This document shows positions 45,557 through 55,075 of a stretch of 64,000 nucleotides of DNA, piece by piece. The stretch is taken from the NCBI RefSeq assembly GCF_000802155.2, contig NZ_JQGJ02000007.1, forward strand, positions 186,001-250,000. The letters are read 5' to 3'. This DNA comes from Pseudomonas frederiksbergensis (lineage in GTDB: Bacteria; Pseudomonadota; Gammaproteobacteria; Pseudomonadales; Pseudomonadaceae). Every line of letters starts with the position of its first letter. Position 1 is the first letter of the stretch. The translations under genes were made by a program, and so were the position numbers. The notes under the pieces are model-generated. The model was not told the origin of the DNA and searched no databases. It saw nothing but the letters and a program-made list of their open reading frames with translations.

Positions 45557-46227
45557 TGGAATTCGACTTCACAGGCATCATCCCGGCCATTCCCGGCTTG
45601 TGGAACGGCATGGTGATGACGCTCAAGCTGATGGCCCTGGGCGTCGTCGGCGGGATCATCCTGGGGACGATCCTGGCGCTGATGCGCCTGTCCCACAACA
45701 AGCTGATCTCCAACATCGCTGGCGCCTACGTCAACTACTTCCGCTCGATCCCGTTGCTGCTGGTCATCACCTGGTTCTACCTGGCGGTGCCGTTCGTACT
45801 GCGCTGGATCACCGGCGAGGACACGCCGATCGGCGCGTTCGGCTCCTGCGTCGTGGCGTTCATGATGTTCGAGGCGGCGTACTTCTGCGAAATCGTCCGG
45901 GCCGGCGTGCAGTCGATCCCCAAGGGCCAGATGGGCGCGGCACAGGCACTGGGCATGAATTATGGCCAGGTCATGCGCCTGATCATCCTGCCCCAGGCGT
46001 TTCGCAAGATGACCCCGCTGTTGCTGCAACAGAGCATCATCCTGTTTCAGGACACCTCGCTGGTCTACACGGTCGGCCTGGTGGACTTCCTCAATGCTTC
46101 GCGGGCCAATGGCGACATCATCGGCCGCTCCAATGAGTTCCTGATCATCGCAGGTCTCGTGTACTTCACAATCAGCTTTGCCGCCTCGCTGCTGGTCAAG
46201 CGTCTGCAAAAAAGGTTCGCCGTATGA
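45556..46227 (+). CDS. aatM: Glutamate/aspartate ABC transporter permease (GltK type)
   Basis: A 223-aa permease partner of aatQ with about five membrane segments. The EAA-loop is AGVQSIPKGQMGAAQALGMN, followed by LPQAFRKMTPLLLQQ. It overlaps aatQ by 1 nt and the ATPase gene by 4 nt (ATGA). Confidence 0.95.
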   Translation: MEFDFTGIIPAIPGLWNGMVMTLKLMALGVVGGIILGTILALMRLSHNKLISNIAGAYVNYFRSIPLLLVITWFYLAVPFVLRWITGEDTPIGAFGSCVVAFMMFEAAYFCEIVRAGVQSIPKGQMGAAQALGMNYGQVMRLIILPQAFRKMTPLLLQQSIILFQDTSLVYTVGLVDFLNASRANGDIIGRSNEFLIIAGLVYFTISFAASLLVKRLQKRFAV

Positions 46228-46958
46228 TCTCTATCAAGAACATCAACAAGTGGTATGGGGACTTCCAGGTACTGACCAATTGCAGCACCGAGGTCAGCAA
46301 GGGTGAGGTTGTGGTGGTGTGCGGGCCGTCGGGCTCGGGCAAGTCCACGCTGATCAAGTGCGTAAACGCCCTGGAGCCGTTCCAGAAGGGTGACATCGTG
46401 GTCGATGGCACGTCCATCGCCGACCCGAAGACCAACTTGCCGAAACTGCGTTCGCGCGTAGGCATGGTGTTCCAGCATTTCGAACTGTTCCCGCACCTGA
46501 CCATCACCGAGAACCTGACCATCGCGCAGATCAAGGTGCTGGGCCGCAGCAAGGAAGAAGCCACCAAGAAAGGCCTGCAACTGCTGGAGCGCGTTGGCCT
46601 GTCGGCCCACGCCCACAAGCACCCGGGCCAGCTCTCCGGCGGCCAGCAGCAGCGCGTGGCGATTGCCCGTGCGCTGGCGATGGACCCGGTGGTCATGCTC
46701 TTCGACGAACCAACCTCGGCCCTTGACCCGGAAATGGTCAACGAAGTGCTCGACGTGATGGTGCAACTGGCCCACGAAGGCATGACCATGATGTGCGTGA
46801 CCCACGAAATGGGCTTCGCCCGCAAAGTCGCGAACCGGGTGATCTTCATGGACCAGGGCCAGATCATCGAGGACTGCCCCAAAGAAGAGTTCTTCGGCGA
46901 CATCAGCGCCCGCTCCGAACGCGCGCAGCATTTCCTCGAGAAGATCCTGCAGCACTAA
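46224..46958 (+). CDS. aatP: Glutamate/aspartate ABC transporter ATP-binding protein (GltL type)
   Basis: A 244-aa ATPase. Walker A GPSGSGKST, Q-loop MVFQHFELFPHL, signature LSGGQQQR, Walker B VMLFDEPTSALD and H-loop VTHEMGFA are all intact. Last gene of the aat operon. A REP doublet separates it from aauS. Confidence 0.96.
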   Translation: MISIKNINKWYGDFQVLTNCSTEVSKGEVVVVCGPSGSGKSTLIKCVNALEPFQKGDIVVDGTSIADPKTNLPKLRSRVGMVFQHFELFPHLTITENLTIAQIKVLGRSKEEATKKGLQLLERVGLSAHAHKHPGQLSGGQQQRVAIARALAMDPVVMLFDEPTSALDPEMVNEVLDVMVQLAHEGMTMMCVTHEMGFARKVANRVIFMDQGQIIEDCPKEEFFGDISARSERAQHFLEKILQH

Positions 46959-46975
46959 AAACACCGCTTCCTGCG

Positions 46976-47062
46976 GTGGGAGCGGACTTGCTCGCGAAGA
47001 GGGCAGCACATCCAACATCGATGTGTCTGATACACCGCCTTCGCGAGCAAGCCCGCTCCCAC
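46976..47062. repeat. REP doublet (REPIN)
   Basis: GTGGGAGCGGACTTGCTCGC at the left and GCGAGCAAGCCCGCTCCCAC at the right in inverted order, with a 47-nt spacer; the clearest REPIN in the window, between aatP and aauS. Confidence 0.85.
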
Positions 47063-47117
47063 AGTGGATCGGAGTTGGCTTGTCGATTTGTGTTGTGGTT
47101 GACCCAAGGCTTCTGTG

Positions 47118-49019
47118 ATGAAATGCGACCCCACCCTTTATCGCGCCGCGCCGCCATCACTCGCCGTGAAACCCCGCCTGATCCGCCACCTGTTCCTGCC
47201 GCCGCTGGTCATTGCCCTGATGATCGGCCTGGGTTACCTCGGCTTCTGGATCAGCGAGCACTATGGCATTCGCGGCCTGGCCGAAAATGGCGAGCGCCAG
47301 TTGGAGCTGCATGCCCGCGCGGTAGAAAGCGAAATCAGCAAATACACCTATTTGCCCAGCCTGCTGGAACTTGAATCCAGCGTCTCGAAACTGCTCGATG
47401 ACCCGACGCCCGAGCACCGCAAGACCGTCAACGAATACCTCGAAGGCCTCAACCGACGCAGTCGCAGCCGGGCCATCTATGTAATGGACACCACCGGCCG
47501 AGTCATGGCCACCAGCAATTGGCGCGACGTCGACAGTTACCTGGGCGAAGACCTGTCCTTTCGCGCGTATTTCCAGAACGCCGTGCGCGGCCAGCCGGGA
47601 CGTTTCTACGGCATCGGCAGCACCAGTGGCGAACCCGGTTATTACCTGGCCCATGGCCTGGAGCAACAGGGCAAGATCATCGGCGTAGCCGTGGTCAAGG
47701 TCCGCCTCGAAGCCATGGAGGAACGCTGGCAGCGCGCCCGCCTGGAAGCGTTCGTCAGCGATGAGAACGGCATCATTATCTTGTCCAGCGACCCGGCACG
47801 GCGGCTCAAGTCGGTGCGGCCGCTGAGTGACGAAACCAAGGAGCGCCTGGCCCGCAGCCTTCAGTACTACTGGTTCCCGCTGAACGAGCTGATCCCCTTG
47901 GCGCGGGAACGGCTTGCCGAAGGCATGGAGAAACTGACCTTCCCCGCCAACACCGAAATCGCGGCCGACGAGCGTGCCACCAGTTACCTTTCCCAGACCC
48001 GACCGCTGAGCGACACGCCGTGGAATTTCACACTATTGACCCCGCTTGAAGACCTTCGTCGCCAAGCCATCAACCAAGGCATCCTGGTGGCCGTGGCGTT
48101 TGCGCTGGTGGCTTTCCTGCTGATCGCCTGGAACGAGCGCCGCAAAGTCATCGCCACCCGCCTCGCCGCTCGCGAAGCATTGCAGGAGGCCAATAATCAG
48201 CTGGAGCGTCGGATTACCGAACGCACCGCCGATCTGCGGGCCAGCAACGAACGGCTCAAGGGTCAGATCCGCGAACGACGGCAGGCCGAAGAGACGTTGC
48301 GCCGGGCCCAGGACGAGTTGGTACAGGCCGGGAAACTGGCGGCCATCGGCCAGATGTCCACCAGCATCGCCCATGAACTCAACCAGCCGCTGGCCGCCCT
48401 GCGTACCCTGTCGGGCAATACCGTGCGCTTCCTGGAGCGTGGCCAGCTGGACATCGCCAGCGGCAACCTGCGGACCATCAACGACCTGATCGACCGCATG
48501 GGCCGGATCACCGCCAGCCTGCGCGCCTTCGCCCGGCGCGGCGATGACAAAGGCCGGGCAAGCCTGGGCAAGGCCGTCGAGGCCGCGCTGCAATTGCTGG
48601 GCGCGCGCCTTGAAAAACTCCCTGTCCAGATCCACACGGCCTTCGAAGACGTACAGGTTCAGATCGACCAGACTCGCCTGGAGCAGGTCCTGGTGAACCT
48701 GATCGGCAATGCCCTGGACGCCATGCAGCTCCAACCGGCGCCGACGCTGTGGCTCGAAGGCCAGGGCAGCGACGGCAAATATCGCCTGCGGGTGCGGGAC
48801 AATGGCCACGGCATCGACCCGCAAGCACGTAAACATCTGTTCGAACCGTTCTTCACCACCAAACCTGGCGAACAAGGCCTGGGCCTCGGCCTGACACTTT
48901 CGGCAAGCCTGTGCGCCGCCGCCGGAGGGCATTTGGGCGTCGAGCACCCGGACGACGGTGGTACTACGTTTATCCTCAGTTTACCGTTGGTAAGCCTTTC
49001 ACCTGCCGAGCCGCTATGA
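47118..49019 (+). CDS. aauS: Sensor histidine kinase AauS (acidic amino-acid response)
   Basis: A 633-aa DctB-like kinase. TM1 is about 24-46, a long periplasmic double-Cache-like domain covers about 47-315, and TM2 is about 318-338. A coiled-coil (about 345-395) leads to HisKA with AHELNQPLAALRTLSG, and the HATPase domain has NLIGNALDAM, DNGHGI and GLGLGLTL. A GTG one codon upstream is an alternative start. It overlaps aauR by 4 nt. In P. putida AauRS detects glutamate/aspartate and activates aatJQMP. Confidence 0.92.
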   Translation: MKCDPTLYRAAPPSLAVKPRLIRHLFLPPLVIALMIGLGYLGFWISEHYGIRGLAENGERQLELHARAVESEISKYTYLPSLLELESSVSKLLDDPTPEHRKTVNEYLEGLNRRSRSRAIYVMDTTGRVMATSNWRDVDSYLGEDLSFRAYFQNAVRGQPGRFYGIGSTSGEPGYYLAHGLEQQGKIIGVAVVKVRLEAMEERWQRARLEAFVSDENGIIILSSDPARRLKSVRPLSDETKERLARSLQYYWFPLNELIPLARERLAEGMEKLTFPANTEIAADERATSYLSQTRPLSDTPWNFTLLTPLEDLRRQAINQGILVAVAFALVAFLLIAWNERRKVIATRLAAREALQEANNQLERRITERTADLRASNERLKGQIRERRQAEETLRRAQDELVQAGKLAAIGQMSTSIAHELNQPLAALRTLSGNTVRFLERGQLDIASGNLRTINDLIDRMGRITASLRAFARRGDDKGRASLGKAVEAALQLLGARLEKLPVQIHTAFEDVQVQIDQTRLEQVLVNLIGNALDAMQLQPAPTLWLEGQGSDGKYRLRVRDNGHGIDPQARKHLFEPFFTTKPGEQGLGLGLTLSASLCAAAGGHLGVEHPDDGGTTFILSLPLVSLSPAEPL

Positions 49020-50344
49020 ACCACGACCTGAGCGTACTGATCGTCGAAGACGACCCCCACGTCCTGCTGGGCTGCCAGCAGGCCTTGAGCCTGGAAGACA
49101 TTCCCTGCATCGGCGTGGGCAGTGCCGAAGAGGCCCTGGAGCGGGTCGACGATAACTTTGCCGGCATCGTCATCAGCGACATTCGCCTGCCGGGCATCGA
49201 CGGCCTGGAACTGCTGACCCGCCTAAAGGCGCGGGACCGCAGCCTGCCAGTAGTGCTGATCACCGGTCACGGCGACATTTCCATGGCCGTCGATGCCATG
49301 CAGAAAGGCGCCTACGACTTCATGGAGAAACCGTTCTCCCCTGAGCGCCTGGTCGACGTGGCACGCCGCGCCCTGGAGCAGCGCAGCCTGGCTCGGGAAG
49401 TGTCTTCGCTGCGTCGGCAACTGGCCGAGCGTGACTCCCTGGAAGGCCGGATCATCGGCCGCTCGCCGGCCATGCAGCACCTGCGCGAGCTGATTGCCAA
49501 CGTTGCCGACACCTCGGCCAATGTCTTGATCGAAGGCGAAACCGGCACCGGCAAGGAATTGGTCGCCCGCTGCCTGCACGATTTCAGCCGGCGCCATGAC
49601 AAGCAATTCGTCGCACTGAACTGCGGCGGCCTGCCGGAGAACCTGTTCGAAAGCGAGATTTTCGGCCATGAGGCCAATGCCTTCACCGGTGCCGGCAAAC
49701 GCCGGATCGGCAAGATCGAGCACGCCGATGGCGGCACGTTGTTTCTCGATGAAGTGGAGAGCATGCCCCTGCCCTTGCAGATCAAGCTGCTGCGCGTGTT
49801 GCAGGAACGCACCCTTGAACGCCTGGGATCGAACCAGAGCGTGGCCGTGGATTGCCGGGTGATCGCCGCCACCAAGTCCGACCTGGACGAAATGGGCCGG
49901 TCCGGGCAGTTCCGCAGCGACCTGTATTACCGCCTCAACGTGGTGACCCTGGAGCTGCCGCCCCTGCGCGAGCGGCGCGAAGACATCCTGCAACTGTTCG
50001 AACATTTTCTCCAGCAGTCGTCCCTGCGCTTTGACCGCACGGTGCCGGAGCTGGACAACCAGACCCTGTCGAACCTGATGAGCCACGACTGGCCAGGCAA
50101 CGTACGCGAACTGCGCAACGTCGCCGAGCGCTACGCCTTGGGCCTGCCGGCGTTCAAGCGCTCCGGCGCCGGCGGTGCCAGCCAGGGCCTGGCCTTCGCC
50201 GAAGCGGTGGAAGCCTTCGAGCGCAACCTGCTGATGGATGCGTTGCAACGCAGCGGCGGCAACCTGACCCAGGCCAGCCAGGAACTGGGCATGGCCAAGA
50301 CCACGCTGTTCGACAAAGTCAAAAAATATGGCCTGAGCCACTGA
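49016..50344 (+). CDS. aauR: Sigma-54-dependent response regulator AauR (NtrC/DctD family)
   Basis: A 442-aa activator. The receiver domain has D55 in IVISDIRLPG and a K in MEKPFSPER. The AAA+ domain has Walker A GETGTGKE, Walker B GGTLFLDEVESM and the sigma-54 contact loop. That loop reads NAFTGA (221-226), not GAFTGA. A Fis-type HTH ends the protein (NLTQASQELGMAKTTLFDK). It binds the paired TTCGG-N4-CCGAA sites before aatJ. Confidence 0.93.
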   Translation: MNHDLSVLIVEDDPHVLLGCQQALSLEDIPCIGVGSAEEALERVDDNFAGIVISDIRLPGIDGLELLTRLKARDRSLPVVLITGHGDISMAVDAMQKGAYDFMEKPFSPERLVDVARRALEQRSLAREVSSLRRQLAERDSLEGRIIGRSPAMQHLRELIANVADTSANVLIEGETGTGKELVARCLHDFSRRHDKQFVALNCGGLPENLFESEIFGHEANAFTGAGKRRIGKIEHADGGTLFLDEVESMPLPLQIKLLRVLQERTLERLGSNQSVAVDCRVIAATKSDLDEMGRSGQFRSDLYYRLNVVTLELPPLRERREDILQLFEHFLQQSSLRFDRTVPELDNQTLSNLMSHDWPGNVRELRNVAERYALGLPAFKRSGAGGASQGLAFAEAVEAFERNLLMDALQRSGGNLTQASQELGMAKTTLFDKVKKYGLSH

Positions 50345-50360
50345 CCTGGGACGTGAACCT

Positions 50361-50699
50361 GTGGATCTGATTTTCAAAGCGGCGCTGGGTGCAGCCGTGG
50401 TGGTCATCCTGGCGATGCTGGCCAAGACCAGGAATTACTACATCGCCGGGCTGGTGCCCTTGTTCCCGACCTTCGCCCTGATCGCCCACTACATCGTCGG
50501 CAAGGGGCGCTCGGTGGACGACCTGAAGACCACCATCGTCTTTGGGATGTGGTCGATCATTCCGTATTTCGTCTATCTCGCGACGCTCTACGTGATGGTC
50601 GACCGGATGCGCCTGGAAGCTTCATTGGCCGTAGCAGCCGTCGCCTGGCTGATGGCGGCGACGGTGCTGGTCAGCGTCTGGGTGCGGCTTCACGGCTGA
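50361..50699 (+). CDS. GlpM-family small membrane protein
   Basis: A 112-aa inner-membrane protein with four hydrophobic segments and the family stretch YYIAGLVPLFPTFALIAHYIVG. Start codon is GTG, 16 nt after the aauR stop. In P. aeruginosa GlpM is linked to the glp region and reported to affect alginate production; here it lies apart from glpFKRD. Biochemical role unknown. Confidence 0.8.
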   Translation: MDLIFKAALGAAVVVILAMLAKTRNYYIAGLVPLFPTFALIAHYIVGKGRSVDDLKTTIVFGMWSIIPYFVYLATLYVMVDRMRLEASLAVAAVAWLMAATVLVSVWVRLHG

Positions 50700-50720
50700 C
50701 TCCCCACCCAAACCGGTGAC

Positions 50721-51335
50721 TCAATAGCCGACGGTAAACCGCGTCCGCGAAAACTGCGGCGTTTCCACTTCATCGATCATTGCAATGGCGTAGTCGGCAA
50801 AGCTGATCCAACTGCGCCCGGCGTCATCGAACAGCAGGTGGTCCTTGCCCACTCGGAACTGCCCGGTACGCTCGGTTTCGACGAATTCAGCCGAAGGCGA
50901 GAGGAAGGTCCAGTCCAGGCCCTGTTCCTGGCGCAGCACATCCAGGAACAAGGCTCCGGCGCTGGCTTCGGCCAGGTACTCCTCCGGGAAGCCGTCGCTG
51001 TCGATTACCCGGCTGTTATCCGGCAGCAGCAACGAACCGGCTCCGCCGACCACCAGCAAGCGCTTGACCCCGGCGGCCTTCACCGGCGCGATGATTTTGT
51101 CAGCCGCCACCGTGGCGAAGTGCGTGGCACTGATCACCACGTCGTGGCCTTCAACAGCAGCGGTCAATGCCTCGCTGCCCCGTACATCCAACTGCTTACT
51201 GACCACACCGTCCCGTGCGCGGACTTTTGCGGTGTTGCGGGCAATGGCCGTCACGCTGTGGCCGCGACGCAGGGCTTCTTCCAACAGCTGGCTGCCGGCG
51301 CGGCCGGTGGCGCCGATGATTGCGATTTTGCTCAT
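50721..51335 (-). CDS. NAD(P)-binding atypical SDR (NmrA/YwnB-like)
   Basis: A 204-aa Rossmann protein starting MSKIAIIGATGRAGSQ (GATGRAG is the nucleotide-binding motif), with SPSAEF in the middle and FADYAIAMIDEVE near the end. GGAG lies 6 nt before the ATG. Similar proteins are flavin- or NADPH-dependent reductases of unknown substrate. It lies downstream of the metallo-hydrolase gene (66 nt) in the same direction and may be co-expressed with it. Confidence 0.85.
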   Translation of the reverse strand: MSKIAIIGATGRAGSQLLEEALRRGHSVTAIARNTAKVRARDGVVSKQLDVRGSEALTAAVEGHDVVISATHFATVAADKIIAPVKAAGVKRLLVVGGAGSLLLPDNSRVIDSDGFPEEYLAEASAGALFLDVLRQEQGLDWTFLSPSAEFVETERTGQFRVGKDHLLFDDAGRSWISFADYAIAMIDEVETPQFSRTRFTVGY

Positions 51336-51400
51336 GCGATTCTCCAATGAATTAGCGATGTCAGAAATACATGCTCTTGTGGCGAGTTACAGATCGTTTT

Positions 51401-52279
51401 TCACCACTTCATCTCGCCCTTCGCCACCTTGGCGCTCAGCTCCAGGGAACTGTCTTCCCCCAGGTCCGGATAGCGTAGTTTCATGGCGGCGACCAGCGCG
51501 GCGGAATCCTTGGCCTTGGCGGTTTCTTCATCGAAGGCCTTGATGTAACCGGCAGTAAAGCGCACTGGCGCCAGGGAACGAGCGCTTTTGCCCAGGTAAT
51601 GGCCGGGGATCACGGTGGCCGGTTGCAGCTTCTCGATGTTATCCAGGGTCGCCAGCCAATCCTTGTGGGATTGCGGCGTCTGGGTGTCGGCCATCCACAC
51701 ATGGATGTTCTGCGCCACTACCACGCCACCAACCACGGCCTTGATCGATGGAATCCACACAAAACTGCGGTCGGGCTGTGGACCATCAAGGCCGACGATC
51801 TGCAAGCGCTGGCCTTCCAGCGTCAGGCTGTCGCCCTTGAGCACCTGGGGCACGATGGCCTTGGCCGGTGCATCGGTCTTCAGGATCGGCCCCCAGTATT
51901 TCAGCTTGCCGTCCATGGTGTGCTTGATGTGCTCGACGGTCGGCGCGGAGGCCAGCACCTGGGCGTCCGGGAACGCAGCGGTAAGGGTCTCCAGGCCGAA
52001 ATAATAGTCGGGGTCGCCGTGGCTGATGTAGATCGTGGTCAATCGCTTGCCACTGGCGCGGATTTTTTCCACGACCTGCTCGGCCTGGGATTTGCCAAAT
52101 TGGGCGTCCACCAGAATCGCCTCTTTTTCGCCACTGACCAGTACCGAAGTCACCGGGAAGATCGCCGCCGCGCCGGGGTTATAGACGTCCAGGGTCAAAT
52201 CGGCGGCCCAGGCCTGGGCCGTGAAGGCCAGCGCCACGGTCGCCAGCAGCAAGCGTTTGATGGGGGTAAAACCAGTCAT
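51401..52279 (-). CDS. Exported metallo-beta-lactamase-fold hydrolase
   Basis: A 292-aa protein with a Sec signal peptide (about 1-26, ending AQAWA) and an MBL domain. The usual HxHxDH motif appears as ISHGDPDYYFG, so the second histidine is Gly-Asp-Pro shifted and the last is Tyr. Other likely metal-site residues are VDAQFG (D), IPGHYLG (H) and VWIPS. Divergent from a LysR gene 113 nt away, which probably controls it. Substrate unknown. Confidence 0.85.
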   Translation of the reverse strand: MTGFTPIKRLLLATVALAFTAQAWAADLTLDVYNPGAAAIFPVTSVLVSGEKEAILVDAQFGKSQAEQVVEKIRASGKRLTTIYISHGDPDYYFGLETLTAAFPDAQVLASAPTVEHIKHTMDGKLKYWGPILKTDAPAKAIVPQVLKGDSLTLEGQRLQIVGLDGPQPDRSFVWIPSIKAVVGGVVVAQNIHVWMADTQTPQSHKDWLATLDNIEKLQPATVIPGHYLGKSARSLAPVRFTAGYIKAFDEETAKAKDSAALVAAMKLRYPDLGEDSSLELSAKVAKGEMKW

Positions 52280-52392
52280 GAAGTGCTCCGTTAGTACAAA
52301 GGCCCGCAAGGGAATGAACGGAGCTTAATTGCCCAACTCATTACAAAAAATGCGATGCTGGGACATAGTTTGTTTCTGAAATCGGGCAAATC

Positions 52393-53298
52393 ATGGATCG
52401 TCTACAAGCAATGCGGGTGTTCGTCACCGTGGTGGACCTGGGCAGCCAATCGGCTACGGCCGAGCATCTGGACTTGTCCCGGCCCGTGGTGTCGCGCTAT
52501 TTGGCGGAATTGGAGGACTGGGTCGGCGCCCGATTGATGCACCGCACCACCCGCAAGCTGAGCCTGACAGCCGCGGGCACGGAGATCCTGCCACGCTGCC
52601 GACAGATGCTGGAGCTGTGCGGCGACATGCAAGCGGCAGTCAGCACCCCGCAAGACGCCCCACGAGGCATGCTGCGCGTCAGCGCCAGCCCCTCGTTCGG
52701 CCAATCGCAACTGGCGAGCGCGATGGCCGAGTACGTCCAACGATATCCTGGGGTGAGCGTCGACCTGCAGATGCTCGATCGCACCGTCAATCTGGTGGAC
52801 GAACGCATCGACTTGGCGATCCGCATGAGCAACGACCTCGATCCCAACCTCATCGCCCGGCGCCTCACGGTCTGCCGCTCGGTCATCTGCGCCGCCCCCC
52901 GTTATCTGCGCGAACACCCGATACCGCAGCGGGTAGAAGACCTGAGCCGGCACAACTGCCTGACCCACTCCTACGTCGGCAAAAGCCTGTGGCATTTCGA
53001 GCAGGACGGCGATCAGGTTTCGGTGCCGGTGCAGGGCAACATCAGCGCCAACGAAGCCAGCACCTTGCTCCAGGCAACCATAGCCGGCGCCGGTGTGGCG
53101 ATGCTGCCCAGCTACCAGGCCGGCCCTCATATCCAGAACGGCGAACTGGTGCGGCTGCTGGCCCACGCCGAACCGCGCCGGATGAACATGTACGCGGTGT
53201 ACGCGTCGCGCAAGCACATGCCGTCGGCATTGCGCAGCCTGCTGGATTTCCTGGTGCTCAAGTTTCCCGAGACGCCGGAGTGGGATGTGGGGCTATAA
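52393..53298 (+). CDS. LysR-family transcriptional regulator
   Basis: A 301-aa LTTR. The N-terminal winged helix MDRLQAMRVFVTVVDLGSQS with HRTTRKLSLTAAG leads into an effector-binding domain (about 90-295). It belongs to the large subgroup with LARRLTVCRSVICAAPRYL-like text in the middle. Divergent from the metallo-hydrolase gene with a shared 113-nt spacer, the classical arrangement for regulator and target. Confidence 0.92.
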   Translation: MDRLQAMRVFVTVVDLGSQSATAEHLDLSRPVVSRYLAELEDWVGARLMHRTTRKLSLTAAGTEILPRCRQMLELCGDMQAAVSTPQDAPRGMLRVSASPSFGQSQLASAMAEYVQRYPGVSVDLQMLDRTVNLVDERIDLAIRMSNDLDPNLIARRLTVCRSVICAAPRYLREHPIPQRVEDLSRHNCLTHSYVGKSLWHFEQDGDQVSVPVQGNISANEASTLLQATIAGAGVAMLPSYQAGPHIQNGELVRLLAHAEPRRMNMYAVYASRKHMPSALRSLLDFLVLKFPETPEWDVGL

Positions 53299-53410
53299 CC
53301 CCGTCCCTGAGGCATCTCTGTAAAGCTTCAAGCCTGCGCCGGGATTTCACCAACAGCCCGCCCCAAGGCATACTTGCCACCCTCCGCCTCCCAGAATCCA
53401 AAACCGCCCC

Positions 53411-54919
53411 ATGCGTATCCACGTCAGCTTCATCGACCGCGTCGGCATCACCCAGGAAGTCCTGGCGTTGCTCGGTGGGCGCAATCTCAACCTGGATGCG
53501 GTGGAGATGGTGCCGCCCAACGTGTACATCGACGCCCCGACCCTCAGCCCGCAAGTGCTGGATGAGTTGCGCGAGGCGCTGTTCAGCGTGCGCGGCGTGC
53601 AGGCGGTCACGGTGGTGGACATCCTGCCGGGCCAGCGTCGGCACTTGCAGCTCGATGCCTTGCTCGCCGCCATGACCGACCCGGTGTTGGCCCTGGACAG
53701 CGCCGGCAAAGTGTTGCTGGCCAACCCGGCGCTGATCGCCCTGTACGGCCGTGAACCGGCCGGGGAAAGCGTGGCCGAGCTGTTCAGTGACGAGGCACTG
53801 CTCGGCGCCTTGCTGGAGAATGGCTTCCGCTTGCCGCTGCGGGAAATCACCCTCAACGGCCAGACCTTACTGTTGGACGCCACGCCCATCACCGACGCTG
53901 GCGCGTTGTTGACGCTTTACCAGCCCAACCGTATCGGCGAACGCCTTTCGGCCCTGCATCACGACCACGCCGAAGGTTTCGATGCATTGCTGGGCGAATC
54001 CCCGGCGATCCGTACGCTCAAGGCTCGTGCCCAGCGCGTTGCGGCACTGGACGCACCGTTGCTGATCCAGGGCGAAACCGGCACCGGCAAGGAACTGGTG
54101 GCCCGCGCCTGCCACGCCATCAGTGCCCGTCACGGCGCGCCGTTTCTGGCACTGAACTGCGCCGCGCTGCCGGAGAACCTGGCCGAAAGCGAGCTCTTCG
54201 GCTATGCCCCCGGCGCCTTCACGGGCGCGCAACGGGGTGGCAAGCCGGGGTTGATGGAGCTGGCGAACCAGGGCACGGTATTTCTCGATGAAATCGGCGA
54301 GATGTCGCCGTACCTGCAAGCCAAGCTGCTGCGCTTCTTGAACGATGGCAGCTTTCGCCGGGTCGGCGGTGACCGGGAGATCAAGGTCAACGTACGGATC
54401 CTCAGCGCCACTCACCGCAACCTGGAGAAAATGGTCAGCGAAGGCTCGTTCCGCGAAGACCTGTTCTATCGCCTGAATGTGCTCAACATTGAAGTTCCGC
54501 CGCTGCGTGAGCGTGGCCAGGACATCCTGCTGTTGGCGCGGTATTTCATGCAGCAAGCCTGTGCGCAGATCCAGCGCCCGGTTTGCCGCCTGGCCCCCGG
54601 CACCTACCCCGCGCTGCTGGGCAACCGCTGGCCGGGCAACGTGCGGCAATTGCAGAACGTGATCTTTCGCGCCGCCGCCATCTGCGAAAGCAGCCTGGTG
54701 GACATCGGCGACCTGGACATCGCCGGCACTTCGGTCGCGCGCCAGGGCGATGTGGAAGTCGAGAGCCTGGAGCAGGCTGTGGAAGGCTTCGAGAAGCAGT
54801 TGCTCGAAAGCTTGTATGCCAATTACCCCTCCACCCGCCAATTGGCCAGCCGCCTGCAAACCTCCCATACCGCGATTGCCCATCGGTTGCGCAAGTATGG
54901 GATTTCGGGGAAGCCATAG
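53411..54919 (+). CDS. gcsR: TyrR-like sigma-54 activator of glycine cleavage (GcsR)
   Basis: A 502-aa regulator. An ACT domain (about 1-75, binds the amino-acid effector) is followed by a PAS domain (about 78-190), an AAA+ domain with GETGTGKE, GAFTGA (268-273) and GTVFLDEIGEM, and a TyrR-type HTH at the C-terminus (STRQLASRLQTSHTAIAHRLRKYG). In P. aeruginosa GcsR activates gcvH2-gcvP2-glyA2-sdaA-gcvT2 in response to glycine. Here the same operon starts 333 nt downstream in the same direction, with matching upstream sites. Confidence 0.93.
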   Translation: MRIHVSFIDRVGITQEVLALLGGRNLNLDAVEMVPPNVYIDAPTLSPQVLDELREALFSVRGVQAVTVVDILPGQRRHLQLDALLAAMTDPVLALDSAGKVLLANPALIALYGREPAGESVAELFSDEALLGALLENGFRLPLREITLNGQTLLLDATPITDAGALLTLYQPNRIGERLSALHHDHAEGFDALLGESPAIRTLKARAQRVAALDAPLLIQGETGTGKELVARACHAISARHGAPFLALNCAALPENLAESELFGYAPGAFTGAQRGGKPGLMELANQGTVFLDEIGEMSPYLQAKLLRFLNDGSFRRVGGDREIKVNVRILSATHRNLEKMVSEGSFREDLFYRLNVLNIEVPPLRERGQDILLLARYFMQQACAQIQRPVCRLAPGTYPALLGNRWPGNVRQLQNVIFRAAAICESSLVDIGDLDIAGTSVARQGDVEVESLEQAVEGFEKQLLESLYANYPSTRQLASRLQTSHTAIAHRLRKYGISGKP

Positions 54920-54975
54920 ACCCAGCTCCCATAGGGCCTGCGGCATACTTGAAAGCTAGCCAGAAACGACCTTCA

Positions 54976-55015
54976 CTGTACTGAAAGCGCTACAGCGGAA
55001 CGATATCGCTACACT
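54976..55015 (+). promoter_or_regulatory. Tandem GcsR upstream activator sites 1 and 2
   Basis: Two adjacent 20-nt units, CTGTACTGAAAGCGCTACAG (54976-54995) and CGGAACGATATCGCTACACT (54996-55015), are degenerate versions of the perfect palindrome found at 55076. Confidence 0.7.
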
Positions 55016-55075
55016 CCGCGCTAACCTGCACGGCGCAAGGCTTTGATCCCACAACGATTTTTTACAGGCGTCCAG

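Noticed and set aside
53617..54675. + strand frame running from the lysR gene into gcsR
   Set aside because: The frame belongs to neither gene and is a shadow; only its overlap with two real genes makes it long.
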